From contig JASAOO010003037.1 in the NCBI GenBank assembly GCA_030849075.1, positions 1 to 18,649 of the forward strand: a stretch of 18,649 bases of DNA. Reading direction: 5' to 3'. The translations under genes and the position numbers were made by a program. Below the pieces are notes generated by a model that saw only the letters and a list, made by a program, of their open reading frames with translations, was not told the origin of the DNA and searched no databases. Within the stretch, counting starts at the first letter, position 1. Each line of letters begins with the position of its first letter. Shown here piece by piece: positions 1-8,551 of the stretch. This DNA is from Zelonia costaricensis (lineage: Eukaryota; Euglenozoa; Kinetoplastea; Trypanosomatida; Trypanosomatidae).

Positions 1-158
1 CCGGCGAGCTGGCGCCGATCCTTGCGAAACAGAAGGAGAAGATCTGGGACCACGGCTGTCTGTACCCGACGGATGACCTGATGACGCGCGCGACGGGCGA
101 GACGCTGAACCCCGAGTACCTGCACCAGCACCTGAAAGCACGCTACCTGGGTGCGTAA
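1..158 (+). CDS. M32 metallocarboxypeptidase, 3' fragment (tandem copy A)
   Basis: This is the last 52 codons of a family M32 (carboxypeptidase Taq type) metallopeptidase; its 5' part lies outside the window. The first two bases finish a split codon and the frame runs to a TAA stop at 156-158. The DNA matches 2784-2941 of the next gene at 156 of 158 positions. The differences are a silent T/C at base 59 and the stop codon (TAA here, TAG downstream). The encoded tail contains the family's C-terminal region ending in ARYLGA, with no peroxisomal or glycosomal SKL-like signal. The zinc-binding motifs are not in this fragment, so activity cannot be judged. It is the upstream member of a recent tandem pair. 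Confidence 0.93.
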   Translation, partial: GELAPILAKQKEKIWDHGCLYPTDDLMTRATGETLNPEYLHQHLKARYLGA

Positions 159-1269
159 GTGGTGCGCACCGGGACGCTTGAGGGAGGCTGTAGTGCGGGT
201 GACTCGTGACCCTTCTGGTCCTTGGCCTACTGCTGACTGCCGGGTGGGATGCTTTTTGTCCAGGGAACGGCCCTCTTTAATACTCCGCGTTCGAGTCGCA
301 GGTCGCTAATGCCTGCGTTGCCTTTTTTTTCCCAGCGCTGGTGAGCTGAGGACCGCTGTGCTTGTGCTTACGCTTGTGCTCCTGCCTCAGCGACTCCGCT
401 GGGGCGTTGGGGCTCTGTTCTCGTCGGACGGGCACGTGCGGCCTCGAGTTGCAGGTGCCGTGCAACGAGGCTGGGGCTCGGCGTCAGCACCACAGAGACG
501 CCCGCCTTCACCCGAGAGCTTTCTCTTTTTTCTTCCGTGCGTGTGTGTTGTCTGCATTCACTTTTGCCCCCCCCCCCCTATTAGAGAGGAGTGCACTCGC
601 GCTGTTCTCTTTAACGCTTATCTTCACTCTTCTTTCCCCCTAACTCTGTCCTTCCAAGCCCCGCGTACGTGTGAAGTGTCGCATTCAACACAGAAGGACT
701 TGCGGCCCGCCTAGTGCGCCGAGCGGTCCGGCTCTCCCCCTTTTTTTTGTCTCTGTCTCTTCTCCCGTGGTGCGTCACACCTCTGCTGGTCGCGCAAAGA
801 CGCCGTCGTTGTTTGACGGATGTGCGAGGAGCAGACGGATGACTCGACGGGAAGGGAAAAGGCGAAACAATGCAGCGGACTGCAGTGGAGACAGCATGGC
901 TTCCTGACGCTGACGGGGGACGGGGCAACGACGCGCATGGCCCCTCTCCCATCGCTGACCGCGTGACCGGTGCAACCTCTAATTGTGGCGACACCGTCGC
1001 TCAGGAGCAGGTGCAAGCGCACTTTACCGGACCTGATGTGTGACGTTGCGTGCGGCAGCTGTGCCGGGCACTTATGAAGCGCTCATCTTTTGGGCTGCCT
1101 CCTCCGTGCGCCATTCCCGTCATTCTCAACTCTTGTGTCGCTTCGTTGCCCTCTCACGCCGCGTTCGCTTAACACATCGTCCCTCTCCGTGCCCCGCTTC
1201 CCCCCCCCCCAAAATGGTGTTTGGCTCCATTCGCCGTGCACTGCAGGCCGCATCCAAAACAGGAGAAAC

Positions 1270-1283
1270 AAAAAAAAAAAAAA
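1270..1283 (+). repeat. Poly(A) tract (A14)
   Basis: A run of fourteen A residues sits about 160 bases before the start of carboxypeptidase copy B. It may be a simple homopolymer or the remnant of a retroposon tail. No flanking direct repeat or element body was recognised, so only the tract itself is claimed. Confidence 0.75.
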
Positions 1284-1290
1284 CACTGCT

Positions 1291-1338
1291 CACATCTACC
1301 GTTTTGTTCATTCGTGATCTCTGTGTGCGCTTCCGCAG
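1291..1338 (+). promoter_or_regulatory. Candidate trans-splice acceptor for carboxypeptidase copy B
   Basis: A T/C-rich stretch ends in CGCAG with AG at 1337-1338, about 106 bases before the ATG at 1445. In trypanosomatids the spliced leader is joined at the first AG behind a pyrimidine tract. Other AGs (1246, and several between 1366 and 1400) follow weaker or more distant tracts, so the exact site is uncertain. Confidence 0.4.
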
Positions 1339-1444
1339 TCGTCTGTGCGCGTCCCTCTACGGTGAGAGCCAGGCAGCACATTGACTCGCGCGTTGCCAGA
1401 CTTCACGTTGCGTCAACTCCGATCATATTCTTCTGTTCGCAACC

Positions 1445-2941
1445 ATGGAGGCCTACAAGAAGCTGGAGGCCACGTTCACGAAGCTCTACCGCCTGGACCA
1501 CTTGCTGGGTCTGGGCGAGTGGGACATGAACACTTACATGCCGCCCAAGGGTGAGGAGGCGCGTGGGGAGGCGATGGCGACGCTGTCGGAGATCCGCTTC
1601 GGCTACCTGACGGCGCCGGAGGTGAGGGACCTGATCGAGGCCGCGAATGCCGCTGAGGCCGAGCTTTCCTTCGCCCAGCGCGCCAACCTGTGCGAGATGC
1701 GAAGGGAGTGGAGTCGCGCCACGGCGCTCCCGGAGGAGTTTGTTGGCCGCAAGATGCGCCTCACGACGCGTGCGCACAGCGTGTGGCGCGACAGCCGCGA
1801 TGCGAACGACTTTGCGAAGTTTCTGCCGGTGCTGAAGGAGCTCGTGGCGCTTGCGCGCGAGGAGGGCGGCTACCTGTCCGCTGGCACGTCGCTGTCGCCG
1901 TACGAGGCGCTGATGGACCAGTACGAGCCCGGCATGACGACGAAGAAGCTGGACGAGGTGTACGCGAACGTGAAGTCGTGGCTGCCGCAGCTGCTGAAGG
2001 ATATTGTGCAGAAGCAGGCGAATGAGGCTCTTGTCTCGTTCGAAGTCTTCCCGCTTGCGAAGCAGGAGGAGATGGGGCAGGAGTTTCTCCGAGTGCTCCA
2101 GTTCGACACGGATGCGGGTCGCCTAGACGTCAGTCCGCACCCGTTCACCGGGATGACGAAGGAAGACTGCCGTCTGACGAACAACTACAGCGAACACTCC
2201 CTCGTGCAGAGCCTGTATGGGGTTCTCCACGAGGGCGGCCACGGCAAGTACGAGCAGAACTGTGGCCCGCGCGACATGATCACGCAGCCGGTGTGCAGGG
2301 CTCGATCCATGGGCGTCCACGAGAGCCAGTCGCTGTTCGTGGAGTTCCAGGTGGGTCGCGCAACGCCGTTCATGCAGTTTTTAAGTAGGCGCGCTGAGGC
2401 GCACTTTGGTGCTCGCCCTGATCTTACACCCACGAACTTTCAGAAGGCACTGCAGAGCGTGCAGCCGGGGTACATTCGTGTGGACGCGGACGAGGTGTGC
2501 TACCCGCTGCACGTCATCCTGCGCTACGAGATCGAGCGCGGCCTGATGGAGGGCAAGATGGAGGCGGAGGACGTGCCGCGCGTGTGGAACGAGAAGATGC
2601 AGGCCTACCTCGGGCTGTCCACGGAGGGCCGCGACGATCTGGGCTGTCTGCAGGACGTTCACTGGTCGATGGGCTCCCTCGGGTACTTCCCGACGTACTC
2701 GCTTGGCGCGATGTACGCTGCGCAGATCATGGCGAGCATCCGCAAGGAGCTTGGCGACGACAAGGTGGACGAGTGCCTGCGCACCGGCGAGCTGGCGCCG
2801 ATCCTTGCGAAACAGAAGGAGAAGATCTGGGACCACGGCTGCCTGTACCCGACGGATGACCTGATGACGCGCGCGACGGGCGAGACGCTGAACCCCGAGT
2901 ACCTGCACCAGCACCTGAAAGCACGCTACCTGGGTGCGTAG
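1445..2941 (+). CDS. M32 metallocarboxypeptidase (tandem copy B)
   Basis: Encodes a 498-residue zinc carboxypeptidase of family M32, about the usual family length, which would remove C-terminal residues from peptides. The family motifs appear in order: SPHPFTG (residues 230-236), DCRLT of the DxRxT type (241-245), HEGGH of the HEXXH type (262-266, with Glu263 as catalytic base and His262/His266 as zinc ligands), HESQS (292-296, whose glutamate is the family's third ligand), the ADEVCYPLH segment from residue 348, and a GCLQDVHW then GYFPTY segment. No signal peptide, membrane segment or C-terminal SKL is visible, so a cytosolic enzyme is inferred. The chosen ATG is the first in the frame and gives a typical M32 N terminus. 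The 3' end is almost identical to the partial gene at the window start, showing a recent tandem duplication. The third M32 gene at 7034 is much more distant. Confidence 0.97.
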   Translation: MEAYKKLEATFTKLYRLDHLLGLGEWDMNTYMPPKGEEARGEAMATLSEIRFGYLTAPEVRDLIEAANAAEAELSFAQRANLCEMRREWSRATALPEEFVGRKMRLTTRAHSVWRDSRDANDFAKFLPVLKELVALAREEGGYLSAGTSLSPYEALMDQYEPGMTTKKLDEVYANVKSWLPQLLKDIVQKQANEALVSFEVFPLAKQEEMGQEFLRVLQFDTDAGRLDVSPHPFTGMTKEDCRLTNNYSEHSLVQSLYGVLHEGGHGKYEQNCGPRDMITQPVCRARSMGVHESQSLFVEFQVGRATPFMQFLSRRAEAHFGARPDLTPTNFQKALQSVQPGYIRVDADEVCYPLHVILRYEIERGLMEGKMEAEDVPRVWNEKMQAYLGLSTEGRDDLGCLQDVHWSMGSLGYFPTYSLGAMYAAQIMASIRKELGDDKVDECLRTGELAPILAKQKEKIWDHGCLYPTDDLMTRATGETLNPEYLHQHLKARYLGA

Positions 2942-3808
2942 CCGCGGGACTGTGTTGCTGCGGTCGCTCTTTTTGTTTTTGGTGGAACGCCCATTAAAAG
3001 AAGGAGTGATTCGCTGTTTCACCAGCGCGATCGTTAGCCAACCGTTCTGAAGCGTGTTTCCAGCATCTGCGGTGTTCACACCAACAAAGAAGAATGATAG
3101 CGACACAGCCCTCTCTCGAGCAGGTGCGCCGACACTGGTGCGGGTAGTGGCGGCACAACACGAGTTCGGTAGCAGGCGTCTAGAGCTGTGGTCTCGCTGC
3201 AACTCCTCCCATAGTGGAGAGATGGAAGGCGCGTCTGCACTCGTTTCGCTCTCGCAAAACACAGCACTTCGGAAGTGCGACGTTTCGCTCTCTGTGTGAG
3301 TCCACTTTGTTATCGCAACTGCATCCTTTCTGGTAATCCTCTCCGTCCTCGCTCATGTGGCTCCCCACATCGATCGTTCGCACGAAACGCAACTCGCGTT
3401 CGTTGCGTGCGCGTATCCATGTGGGTGAACGTCCATCAAGGTTGCACGCTTGTCTTCTAGCCGTTTTTTCAGTTGCCACCTCTTTCTCGTCCCTCACGCA
3501 CACTCAAACCAATTTCCTGTCGACTCCCGGTATTTCACCGAGTAGCTCCTACGCGCGCCCGCACTCGACTTGGACTGCGGCTCCTTCCCAACAGCGCCTA
3601 CACGCCTGCTTTGCCCGCCGTGGGTTGTTTGCACCGGCGTGTGAACACAGGGAGCGACGACTCGGGTCTCCTGACTTCCCTCTGTTTGTTTTTGCGCTCT
3701 GGTGGGCACGCCGCCGAGCCGCTTTCCCTCTCTCTCACTCTCGCGCTTTCTGTGTGGCACTTTTCTGGCCTTGTGCGTGCTCAGCCGGTGCAGGTGACGC
3801 AGAGACGA
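2942..3808 (+). other. Intergenic region, carboxypeptidase copy B to isocitrate dehydrogenase
   Basis: About 870 bases with no recognisable gene. The sequence directly after the TAG does not resemble the sequence after the TAA of copy A, so the duplication similarity stops at or very near the stop codon. The frame of the dehydrogenase happens to stay open upstream to 3473. That stretch codes for low-complexity Ser/Leu/Arg-rich sequence, overlaps the splice signal, and is taken as non-coding. Pyrimidine tracts become dense from about 3560. Confidence 0.7.
3721..3784 (+). promoter_or_regulatory. Trans-splice acceptor for isocitrate dehydrogenase
   Basis: A CT-rich tract (3721-3767) is followed by GTGCTCAG with AG at 3783-3784, 24 bases before the ATG at 3809. 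A second AG at 3792-3793 is a possible alternative. This placement supports the 3809 start and excludes the upstream in-frame ATG at 3473 from the mature mRNA. Confidence 0.65.
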
Positions 3809-5086
3809 ATGGCAGAGGCTATCGGGTTCGCGAAGGGGGCGCTGGTGGTGCCGAACCACCCCGTCATCCCGTACATTGAGGGCGATGGCATTGGCAAGGA
3901 AATCACGGAAGTGGCACACCGCGTGTTTGACGCTGCGGTGGCCAAGGCGTACGGCAACGCGCGGCACGTGTCGTGGATGGAGGTGCTGGCCGGCGAGAAG
4001 GCCTTCGAGACGAAGGGGACGTGGCTGCCCGAGGAGACGATTGCTGCCTTCCAGACGTACCGCGTCGGCCTGAAGGGCCCCCTGGCCACCCCGGTTGGTG
4101 AGGGCATCCGCTCCCTCAACGTCGTGCTGCGCCGCCAGCTCGATCTTTTCGTGTGTCAGCGGCCAGTGCGCTGGTTCACCGGCGTGGGGTCGCCGATGCG
4201 CCACCCGGAGTGGGTTGACATGGTCGTCTTCCGCGAGAACACAGAGGACATCTACTCGGGCATCGAGTGGGCGCAGGGCACGCCTGAGGCGGCCAAGTTC
4301 GGCGAGTTCCTCGAGAAGGAGATGGGCGTAACGGCGGTCCGCTTCCCGCAGACGAGCGCGTACGGCGTGAAGCCGGTATCGGTCGAGGGCAGCGAGCGGC
4401 TTGTGCGAGCTGCCGTGAAGTATGCCATTGACCACCACCTGCCTTCCGTCACGCTGGTGCACAAGGGCAACATCATGAAGTTCACCGAGGGCGGCTTCAA
4501 GAAGTGGGGCTACGCGCTGGCGGAGCGGGAGTTCGCCGAGTCCGTCTTCACGATGCCACAGTACGATGCCATTGCGGCAAAGAACGGCAAGGAAGCAGCG
4601 GAGACGGCGCTGCGCGAGGCGACGGAGAGCGGCAAGGTGGTCATCAAGGACTGCATCTGCGATGCCTTTCTGCAGAACACGCTGCTCCGTCCGCTGGACT
4701 ACAGCGTTATCGCGACGATGAACTTGAACGGCGACTACGTCTCCGATCAACTCGCCGCGCTCGTCGGCGGCATCGGCATTGCGCCAGGCGCGAACATCAA
4801 CTACGCCACCGGGCACGCCATTTTCGAGGCGACGCACGGTACGGCCCCCGACATCGCGGGGCAGGGAAAGGCAAACCCGTCCTCCCTCATCCTCTCTGGG
4901 GCAATGATGTTCGATTACATGGGCTGGTCCGAGGTGTCGGCGCGCATCATCAACGCGCTGGAGATGACTCTCCAGGCGAACCTCGCAACTGGCGACCTGG
5001 CCCGGCAGATGACCGGGGCCAAGCCACTTTCCACGACCGAGTTTGCTGAGGCCGTGATCAGGAACATCAACGGTAACGGCGCTTGA
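3809..5086 (+). CDS. Isocitrate dehydrogenase, bacterial (E. coli Icd-like) type, probably NAD+-preferring
   Basis: Encodes 425 residues aligning end to end with E. coli-type homodimeric isocitrate dehydrogenase, which converts isocitrate to 2-oxoglutarate and CO2 with reduction of NAD(P)+. Visible landmarks are IPYIEGDGIG (20-29), the substrate-binding loop IRSLN (100-104) with Arg108, Arg118 and Arg142, Tyr149 in NTEDIYSGIEW, Lys219 in VHKGN, Asp281, and Asp309/Asp313 in NLNGDYVSD. E. coli Icd recognises NADP+ partly through Lys344, Tyr345, Val351, Tyr391 and Arg395. Here the aligned residues are Asp348, Ile349, Ala355, Gly395 and Arg399, the pattern of NAD+ enzymes at four of five sites. 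No strong mitochondrial presequence and no C-terminal SKL are seen; the chain ends NGNGA. The start is chosen because it directly follows the splice signal and gives an Icd-like N terminus. Bacterial origin by gene transfer is an inference. As I recall, Leishmania is reported to have two divergent IDHs, one NAD+-specific. Confidence 0.96.
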   Translation: MAEAIGFAKGALVVPNHPVIPYIEGDGIGKEITEVAHRVFDAAVAKAYGNARHVSWMEVLAGEKAFETKGTWLPEETIAAFQTYRVGLKGPLATPVGEGIRSLNVVLRRQLDLFVCQRPVRWFTGVGSPMRHPEWVDMVVFRENTEDIYSGIEWAQGTPEAAKFGEFLEKEMGVTAVRFPQTSAYGVKPVSVEGSERLVRAAVKYAIDHHLPSVTLVHKGNIMKFTEGGFKKWGYALAEREFAESVFTMPQYDAIAAKNGKEAAETALREATESGKVVIKDCICDAFLQNTLLRPLDYSVIATMNLNGDYVSDQLAALVGGIGIAPGANINYATGHAIFEATHGTAPDIAGQGKANPSSLILSGAMMFDYMGWSEVSARIINALEMTLQANLATGDLARQMTGAKPLSTTEFAEAVIRNINGNGA

Positions 5087-6064
5087 GGTACCACCGTGTG
5101 TGCTACGTGTGCGCCATGCGAGGCGGGTGGTGGTATAGGTAGGAGACAGAGGGGGAGGAGGGGGAAGGGACGGGCCAACACTGCCTTGACCATTCATGCG
5201 ACCCCGACCAGCCACGCCTCCCGGCCTCCCCCTCTCTGTACCCGCTCCGCTCCTCTTGTGTCATGTGTTTCACCGAGGCGCTCACGTATCGCATCCTTGC
5301 GCGCTCTCTTTCCTTTGTATGTGGTTTTACTTGTGTGCATGCTCCGCCCCCGACCCCCTTTTTTTGTTCGTTTGCTTGTGTTGGCGTGTCTTCGTCTGTG
5401 TTGATGTGACGCACCTCCACACCCTCTCCGCGTCTTCGACCTCGACCTGGCCCGTTCCCGCACTTGACGTCCATCGCTGCTTCGAGGTGACTTCCTTGTC
5501 GCTGAATTGTTGTCCACGGCGAATGTAGATTTGTGGAGCCGCGGGCTCAGATCGCCTCGACGCCCTCTTCGTTCCTTTTTTTTCTTGTTTTCTTTCCGTC
5601 ACCCCTTTACCCGTGATTTCTTGTTTAGCTGGGTGACCATATTGGTACTTGCCCACCGCTCGACTACCCCCCCCTCTCTCTCTCTCTTCTTCACCCCTAC
5701 CCTCCCCATGCACACACACATACACGCACTCACTCGCTCTCCGCCCTTACCTCGCAACCTTGGTGAACATGTGCCATGGACGCAGGGACCCCTTCCCTCC
5801 TATTCCCCCCCCCTCCCCTTACACAGATGCTAGGCTGGGTCATGCACCGGCCAGAAGGGCCACCTGTCGTGGCTGTAGACCTCGCCACATCCAAGCACGC
5901 AGGCCGTGCATTGCCAGCCAGCTTGCACGTGCTCATGCGTCGCTGCAGTATCTCTCCCTCCTTGCCCCCCCCTCCCTCCATGGACAAGCAGAGACGAGAG
6001 GACTGTGTTCTCATCTTGAGTTGCGAATTCTCGCTCACTCTCAACACTGTGTGCGCGTGTGCCC

Positions 6065-6083
6065 GTGTGTGTGTGTGTGTGTG
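6065..6083 (+). repeat. (GT)n microsatellite
   Basis: An uninterrupted GT dinucleotide run lies at the head of a wider GT-rich stretch that continues to about 6112. It is typical of trypanosomatid intergenic and UTR sequence, and is likely polymorphic between strains. Confidence 0.9.
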
Positions 6084-6273
6084 AGTGTGCGTGTCTATGT
6101 GTATGTGTGCTCGTAGGCGTGCATTCTGGGAGTTCGCAGCCGGGCGTGCTCGCTGCCTTGTGCGCGTGGCCATTTTTTCCTCTACCAAAAGTTGATGGTG
6201 GGAAAAAAGAAGCTCGTGCGGCTTCCACAATGTGCGTTTGGTCGTGTTCGCGGTTCCCCGTATGTGCGCGTTG

Positions 6274-6290
6274 GTGTGTGTGTGTGTGTG
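6274..6290 (+). repeat. (GT)n microsatellite
   Basis: A second short GT run lies about 200 bases after the first. It is non-coding and in the same intergenic region. Confidence 0.9.
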
Positions 6291-6328
6291 CCGTGCAAGG
6301 CAGGCTCATGCAAGAGACTCGAAACCAC

Positions 6329-6345
6329 GAGAGAGAGAGAGAGGA
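6329..6345 (+). repeat. (GA)n microsatellite
   Basis: A short GA run, a purine-strand repeat in a region otherwise dominated by pyrimidine tracts on the + strand. Confidence 0.85.
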
Positions 6346-6995
6346 GGAAAGCGAACCACCCGCTTCACGAAGAAACGCGACAAGGAGCGCCGTACTTCCT
6401 CTTCAAGATAGACGAGTATTCGGCGGGGGGAAGAACATGAGGAGAAAACATCGATCATCTGTCCGTCAACGAAGGCGTGTCTTTCGCTACACTTGGCTGC
6501 TGCTTCTGAGTCGCCGCCTCCAGCAGGAGGAGTAGGAGAGAGGTTCTAACGAACCGGCTGTCCGCTTGCTCTTCTTGCGACCACAGACGCATCCACCCGA
6601 AAAAAGTCTCCCTTTAGACCAACTGAGTTGCGGGTTGCGGTTTCTGGTTTTGTCCGCCCCTCTTACCGATCTGTGTTCTCGGACACAATTGGAGCCTCGT
6701 GTGTGGCTTGCGTCGCCTGCCCCAGCTCGCCCGATCTAACTTGGTTGTCCGTCAGCTTCCGCCACCTTGTCCCCACCTCTTCTTCTCGCCAGCGTCGCAC
6801 CCTCCCCGCCCAGCTCTGTCACATCGCCACGCGGCCCATTCGTGCACGGAGCTTTCACACAAGAGAAAAAAAGAAGTTGCGGCGCACCGATCCGTCACTC
6901 TCTCCCCCCCCCTCTGCTATTATCTGCATCTCAACCTCAACTGTTAGCTCGTGTGTGTGTGTGCGTTGGCTCGCAACCTCCTCGCACAACCTCGT

Positions 6996-7031
6996 CACCC
7001 ATCCCCCCCCGCTCTTCTTCCCGCCCTGCAG
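6996..7031 (+). promoter_or_regulatory. Candidate trans-splice acceptor abutting the third carboxypeptidase start
   Basis: A strong C/T tract (C8 at 7003-7010, then CTCTTCTTCCCGCCC) ends in TGCAG with AG at 7030-7031. Only two bases separate this AG from the ATG at 7034. If used, the native 5' UTR after the spliced leader would be 2 nt. An earlier candidate is the AG near 6946-6947 behind another tract. Confidence 0.5.
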
Positions 7032-7033
7032 AT

Positions 7034-8551
7034 ATGCCCGAGGCATACGAGCAGCTCGAGAAGCTCTTTCAGGAGCACTACCGCTACCACCACCTCATGC
7101 AGCTCGCTCTCTGGGATGCGCGGGTGATGATGCCGGCCAAGGGCGCCAAGGCCCGCGGCGCCGCCACGGCGCAGCTGAAGTGGCACATGCACGAGATGCT
7201 CACCAGCGAGTCCACAAAGAAACTACTTGAGACGGTTGCGGCCGAGGCACACTTGCTGGGCCCCGTGGAAAGGGCGAACCTGCGCGAAATGCAGCGACGG
7301 CACCTGTCCGACGCCGCACTGCCGGCGGAGTTTGTGGGGCGCAAGGCAAGACTGTCGTCGGTGGCGGGGGTAGGCTGGGCCAAGGCGCGCGCGCAGAACA
7401 ACTTCGCGCTGTTCGAGCCGTACCTGAAGCAGTGCGTCGAGGTGGCGCGGGAGGAGGCGCGCTATCGCAGCGCTGTCTTTGGCACCGGTGTGTACGAGTC
7501 GCTCTTCCATCTCTTCGAGTGCGGCATGTCACTGGAGAGCGTCGACGCCATCTTTCGCGACATCCGTGTCTGGCTGCCGCCGCTGCTGCGCCGCGTGCTG
7601 GCGGTGCAGGAGGAGACGCAGGCCAACACCGTGCCGCTGCGTGGGCCGTTCCCGGTCGAGCAGCAGAAGCCGCTGTGCGAGTTCATGGCGCAGGTGTGGG
7701 GCTTCGACTTCGAGGGCGGCCGCCTCGATGCAAGTCCGCACCCCTTCACGGGCATGGTGCCAGAGGACACTCGTATCACCACCAGTTACAGCACCGCGAC
7801 GTACACCAAGGCCATGTTCATGACGATCCACGAAACGGGCCACTCGCGCTACAACGTCAATCTCGGGCCGGAGGGCAAACGTGGGCAGCCCGTGGCGGAG
7901 GTGCGCTCGCTCGTGATTCACGAGGGGCAGTCGCGCATGGCCGAGGTGGTGATTGGCCGCTCCGCCGCCTTTGCGGACTTCGCGACGCCCGTGCTGCGCC
8001 GCTTCCTCGGCGACGACCCGGCGTTCGCGTCGGTGGAGAACGTGCGGCAGGTGCATCAGCAGGTTCGGCCCGACCACATCCGCCTCACCGCGGACGAGGT
8101 GTGCTACCCGCTGCACATCCTCTTGCGCTACGAGATCGAGCGTGCCCTGGTGGAGGGCAAGATGGAGGTCGCCGATGTGCCGCGCGTGTGGAACGAGAAG
8201 ATGCAGGCCTACCTCGGGCTGTCCACGGAGGGCCGCGACGATCTGGGATGTCTGCAGGACATGCACTGGTCGTGGAATCTCTTTGGGTACTTCCCTACAT
8301 ACACGCTGGGGTCCATGTACGCGGCGCAGCTGATGGCAACCATCAAGCGCGAGCTGGGCGAAGGCGTCGTGAATGCGGCCATTCGCACAGGACAGCTCGG
8401 CCCCATTCTTGCGAAGCAGAAGGAGAAGGTCTGGGAGAACGGGTCCCTGTACACGACGGAGGAGCTGATCCTCCTCACCACCGGGGAGCCGTTGAACCCG
8501 CGGTACTTCCGGGAGTACCTCGAGCGTCGCTACCTGCGCGGCGAGGACTAG
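7034..8551 (+). CDS. M32 metallocarboxypeptidase, divergent paralogue
   Basis: Encodes a 505-residue M32 zinc carboxypeptidase. Motifs in order are SPHPFTG (234-240), DTRIT (245-249), HETGH (266-270, HEXXH type with catalytic Glu267), HEGQS (296-300), the ADEVCYPLH segment from residue 353, GCLQDMHW and GYFPTY. All expected zinc ligands and the catalytic glutamate are present, so it should be active on peptide C termini. It differs from the tandem pair: by eye only about a third of residues agree in the N-terminal part, and the glycine before GYF in copy B (HWSMGSLGYF) is replaced (HWSWNLFGYF). It ends RYLRGED, with no SKL-like signal. The DNA from 8090 to 8284 is unusually close to 2486-2680 of copy B. 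The start is placed at the ATG directly after the splice signal; the upstream in-frame ATG at 6767 precedes that signal. Confidence 0.96.
   Translation: MPEAYEQLEKLFQEHYRYHHLMQLALWDARVMMPAKGAKARGAATAQLKWHMHEMLTSESTKKLLETVAAEAHLLGPVERANLREMQRRHLSDAALPAEFVGRKARLSSVAGVGWAKARAQNNFALFEPYLKQCVEVAREEARYRSAVFGTGVYESLFHLFECGMSLESVDAIFRDIRVWLPPLLRRVLAVQEETQANTVPLRGPFPVEQQKPLCEFMAQVWGFDFEGGRLDASPHPFTGMVPEDTRITTSYSTATYTKAMFMTIHETGHSRYNVNLGPEGKRGQPVAEVRSLVIHEGQSRMAEVVIGRSAAFADFATPVLRRFLGDDPAFASVENVRQVHQQVRPDHIRLTADEVCYPLHILLRYEIERALVEGKMEVADVPRVWNEKMQAYLGLSTEGRDDLGCLQDMHWSWNLFGYFPTYTLGSMYAAQLMATIKRELGEGVVNAAIRTGQLGPILAKQKEKVWENGSLYTTEELILLTTGEPLNPRYFREYLERRYLRGED

Larger units (their letters stand above)
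159..1444 (+). other. Intergenic region between the tandem carboxypeptidase copies
   Basis: About 1.3 kb without a credible gene. It should hold the 3' UTR of copy A and the 5' UTR and splice region of copy B. Open frames here have no recognisable protein features and are rich in low-complexity residues. Visible elements are scattered pyrimidine tracts (for example around 516-535, 730-770 and 1190-1210), a run of C at 567-576, and an A-run at 1270-1283. An ATG at 1214 opens a 57-codon frame ending at 1384. It would be an upstream ORF only if splicing occurred before it. Confidence 0.7.
5087..7033 (+). other. Intergenic region, isocitrate dehydrogenase to third carboxypeptidase
   Basis: Nearly 2 kb of UTR and spacer sequence. 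It is rich in pyrimidine tracts (for example 5573-5620 and 5666-5705) and contains CA, GT and GA simple repeats between about 5709 and 6345. The open frames on both strands translate to repeat-driven low-complexity sequence with no recognisable domain. The upstream in-frame extension of the third carboxypeptidase to 6767 is likewise low complexity and lies before the splice signal. Confidence 0.7.

Noticed and set aside
1270..1283. A14 tract as the tail of a SIDER or other retroposon
   Set aside because: No target-site duplication or recognisable element body was found on either side, so only a homopolymer is claimed.
3473..3808. In-frame N-terminal extension of the isocitrate dehydrogenase (112 more codons)
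   Set aside because: The extension encodes Ser/Leu/Arg-rich low-complexity sequence, spans the pyrimidine tract and the AG at 3783-3784, and is absent from Icd-type enzymes. It would be removed by trans-splicing.
3494..5215. 573-codon minus-strand open frame opposite the isocitrate dehydrogenase
   Set aside because: It is a shadow of the GC-rich + strand gene with Arg/His/Leu-rich composition and no domain. Its strand opposes the polycistronic direction.
5709..6345. Open frames rich in His-Thr or Cys-Val repeats on both strands
   Set aside because: They are produced by CA/GT and GA microsatellites, not by coding sequence.
6767..7033. In-frame N-terminal extension of the third carboxypeptidase (89 more codons)
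   Set aside because: It translates to Pro/Ser-rich sequence through pyrimidine tracts and the splice signal. M32 enzymes of about 500 residues start as at 7034.
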